Shown: positions 6,457-7,595 of the stretch, piece after piece
Position numbering within the stretch: the first letter of the stretch is position 1
How the letters are laid out: every line of letters starts with the position of its first letter
NCBI GenBank assembly: GCA_002293625.1
Contig: DBDP01000028.1
Coordinates: 1 to 7,595 of the forward strand
Source: Clostridiales bacterium UBA929
Lineage (GTDB): Bacteria; Bacillota; Clostridia; Oscillospirales; UBA929
Direction: 5' to 3'
Length of the DNA: 7,595 bases
Translations under genes and position numbers: made by a program
The notes under the pieces: generated by a model
What the model was told of the DNA's origin: nothing
The model's database searches: none
The model's input: the letters and a program-made list of their open reading frames with translations, nothing else

Positions 6457-7478
6457 CTCTTACCCAGATCTTTATCGTCGTCGCTCAGAGAGCTGTGCTC
6501 TTTGATAAAAGAGACGACTTCGTCAAGCGTCGTGAACGCAAGCCCCACGTAGCTGTCCGCCGCGCCGTAGTACACCGCGATGCGCCCGGTCGCCGCGTCG
6601 TGGATGGTCGCGCAGGGGAACACCACGTTCGGCACAAAGCCCCTTTCCTCAAAATCCTCCTCCGGCGTGAGCAGGAAGCGGCGGCAGCGGTATTTGACGA
6701 TGCTCGGATTGTCGATGTCCAGAATCGCCCCGCCGATGCTGTATACGAAACCGTTGCAGGTACCCGATACGCCGTGGTAGAACAGCAGCCAGCCTTCGGT
6801 CGTCTCGATCGGGGCAGCGCCGCCGCCGATTTTGACCGATTCCCACCACGCGCTGCCGCGCCCCATGACATGGCGGTGCTTGCCCCAGTAGGTAAGGTCG
6901 GGGCTTTCGCTGACGAAAATGTCGCCGAACGGCGTGTGTCCGCTGTCGCTCGGGCGGGAGAGCAGCATGTAGTTCCCGTTGATCTTGCGCGGGAACAACA
7001 CGGCATTGCGGTTGTAAGGAATGAACGGATTCTCAAGGCGGGTAAAAGTTTTGAAGTCGGTGGTCTTTGCCATGCCGATCGCGGCTCCGTAAAAGTCTTG
7101 GCACCAAATGGCGTAGTATGTATCTTCCACCTTCAAGAAGCGCGGGTCGTAGGCGTAATGCGGCATGAAGGGTTCGCCGTTTTCATCCGTAAAGGGAATC
7201 TTCTCCGGCGAAATGTCCCAGTGCAGGGCGTCCTCGCTCTCACCCCAGTAAATGTGCGGCACCCCGTCGGTCTGTTCGCCGCGGAATACGCCGACGAATC
7301 GCCCGTCCACGGCGACGACGGCACTGTTGAAGATACGCGCCACGCCGGGGATGGGGTTGCGCCCGATCACGGGGTTCTCCGTGTACCTCCAAAGGGGACC
7401 GTTGACCGGCTTCGCGGGCTTGTCCTGCCAAGGCATATTGGGTACCGCGCCCGCGCCGAGAATTTTCAGTTCGCTCAT
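6453..7478 (-). CDS. GH130 beta-1,4-mannooligosaccharide phosphorylase-like enzyme
   Basis: The 341-residue product is a GH130 five-bladed beta-propeller. It most resembles the subfamily 2 mannooligosaccharide phosphorylase of R. albus (RaMP2-like, EC 2.4.1.319), judged from memory of its N-terminus (VPNMPWQDKP, then WRYTENPVI and IFNSAVV) and length. That enzyme removes the non-reducing mannose of beta-1,4-mannooligosaccharides with phosphate, yielding mannose 1-phosphate. The likely proton donor is Asp111 in YAYDPRF. Family blocks follow: NRNAVLFPRKING (156-168), SRPSDSGHTPFGDIF (174-188), FYHGVSGTCNGFVYS (233-247), VVFPCAT (285-291) and YYGAADSYVGLAF (303-315). There is no signal peptide, as expected for a cytoplasmic phosphorylase. 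As first gene it follows a good promoter and an AAAGGAAG 7 nt before its ATG. Its stop overlaps the epimerase start as ATGA. Another GH130 mannoside specificity, such as mannosyl-glucose or N-glycan mannose, cannot be excluded without alignment. Confidence 0.9.
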   Translation of the reverse strand: MSELKILGAGAVPNMPWQDKPAKPVNGPLWRYTENPVIGRNPIPGVARIFNSAVVAVDGRFVGVFRGEQTDGVPHIYWGESEDALHWDISPEKIPFTDENGEPFMPHYAYDPRFLKVEDTYYAIWCQDFYGAAIGMAKTTDFKTFTRLENPFIPYNRNAVLFPRKINGNYMLLSRPSDSGHTPFGDIFVSESPDLTYWGKHRHVMGRGSAWWESVKIGGGAAPIETTEGWLLFYHGVSGTCNGFVYSIGGAILDIDNPSIVKYRCRRFLLTPEEDFEERGFVPNVVFPCATIHDAATGRIAVYYGAADSYVGLAFTTLDEVVSFIKEHSSLSDDDKDLGKR

Positions 7479-7485
7479 TCTGTGA

Positions 7486-7493
7486 CTTCCTTT
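7486..7493 (-). promoter_or_regulatory. Ribosome binding site of the first operon gene
   Basis: AAAGGAAG on the minus strand lies 7 nt ahead of the ATG at 7478. Spacing and strength support this start for the GH130 gene. Confidence 0.7.
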
Positions 7494-7499
7494 CCGATA

Positions 7500-7519
7500 A
7501 AGGGGCGAAGACCGCCCTT
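7500..7519 (-). promoter_or_regulatory. Small GC-rich hairpin in the 5' leader
   Basis: The arms GGGCG (7517-7513) and CGCCC (7507-7503), read on the minus strand, can pair around a 5-nt loop. A one-base bulge lets two more A-U pairs form. It would start about 8 nt into the predicted transcript and end a few bases before the ribosome binding site. It is too short for a known riboswitch and has no U-run, so I do not call it a terminator. It may stabilise the mRNA or tune translation. Confidence 0.4.
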
Positions 7520-7534
7520 ATTTTGTCAAGGGGT

Positions 7535-7563
7535 ATTATACCACAATTTGTGGTGTGTGGCAA
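7535..7563 (-). promoter_or_regulatory. Predicted sigma-70-type promoter of the mannan operon
   Basis: On the minus strand a perfect -10 TATAAT (7540-7535) follows a -35 TTGCCA (7563-7558; four of six consensus bases) with the ideal 17-bp spacer. The predicted start of transcription is near 7527, leaving a leader of about 48 nt before the GH130 ATG. It is the only convincing promoter in the window and would drive all genes down to DUF1846 and perhaps the aminotransferase. Confidence 0.75.
7540..7554. promoter_or_regulatory. Palindromic operator-like site in the promoter spacer
   Basis: ACCACAATTTGTGGT is a perfect inverted repeat of two 7-bp arms around one central base. It fills most of the spacer, and its last base is the first base of the -10 hexamer, so a bound protein would block RNA polymerase. 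A second, shorter palindrome, GGTATTATACC (7532-7542, 5-1-5), overlaps it and covers the -10. A repressor relieved by a mannan-derived sugar is the natural reading. The family of regulator is not identifiable from the site, and no regulator gene is in the window. Confidence 0.6.
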
Positions 7564-7595
7564 CGGTAAAGTCGCTTGAGTTCCCCCAAAAAGCC

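Noticed and set aside
7524..7529. A perfect TTGACA on the minus strand as a second -35 box
   Set aside because: No -10-like hexamer lies 16-18 bp downstream; that position is GC-rich hairpin sequence. It falls at the predicted transcription start of the better promoter.
7564..7595. Possible gene end or terminator at the right edge
   Set aside because: Only 32 bases remain. They contain short A/T and G/C runs but no stem-loop or coding signature that I can support.
1..7595. CRISPR array, insertion sequence, tRNA/rRNA, phage or defence genes
   Set aside because: I found no spaced direct repeats, transposase motifs, terminal inverted repeats or RNA gene signatures; coding sequence fills nearly the whole window.

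Overview
The window is a stretch of GC-rich bacterial DNA in which every gene I can support lies on the minus strand, so transcription runs from about 7530 down to 1. It looks like one sugar-catabolic operon: a promoter with an operator-like palindrome near the right edge, then five closely packed reading frames, the last running off the left edge. The gene set (two GH130 mannoside phosphorylases, a cellobiose/mannobiose 2-epimerase, a SASA-type acetylesterase, a DUF1846 protein and a type Ic aspartate aminotransferase-like protein) suggests an anaerobic Clostridia-type Bacillota from a plant-fibre-fed habitat such as gut or rumen. Its mannan enzymes resemble, from memory, those of Ruminococcus albus. 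The taxonomic call is inference.

Layout in order of transcription: regulatory region (7479-7595); beta-1,4-mannooligosaccharide phosphorylase-like GH130 (7478-6453); a 784-residue epimerase plus mannosylglucose phosphorylase reading frame (6456-4102); SASA-family esterase (4105-2609); DUF1846 protein (2612-1131); 43-bp gap; partial aminotransferase (1087-1). The first three gene-gene junctions are all 4-bp ATGA stop/start overlaps, which points to tight translational coupling. No gene shows a signal peptide or membrane segment, so the whole set appears cytoplasmic. No transporter, mannanase or regulator gene lies in the window.

The first three genes form a consistent route. The esterase would strip acetyl groups from imported mannooligosaccharides. 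The first GH130 would shorten them by phosphorolysis, releasing mannose 1-phosphate. The epimerase would convert mannobiose to mannosyl-glucose, and the second GH130 would split that into mannose 1-phosphate and glucose. The last two genes have no obvious place in this route.

The most notable signal is that the epimerase and the mannosylglucose phosphorylase, which catalyse consecutive steps, are read as one polypeptide with no linker. The junction keeps an ATG with a strong ribosome binding site. Removing one G from a GGGG run there would restore an ATGA stop/start overlap like those at the other three junctions. The fusion is therefore either a recent one-base event, a recoding site, or a one-base sequence error. 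Second in interest is the promoter, where a perfect 7-1-7 palindrome fills the spacer and touches the -10 box.
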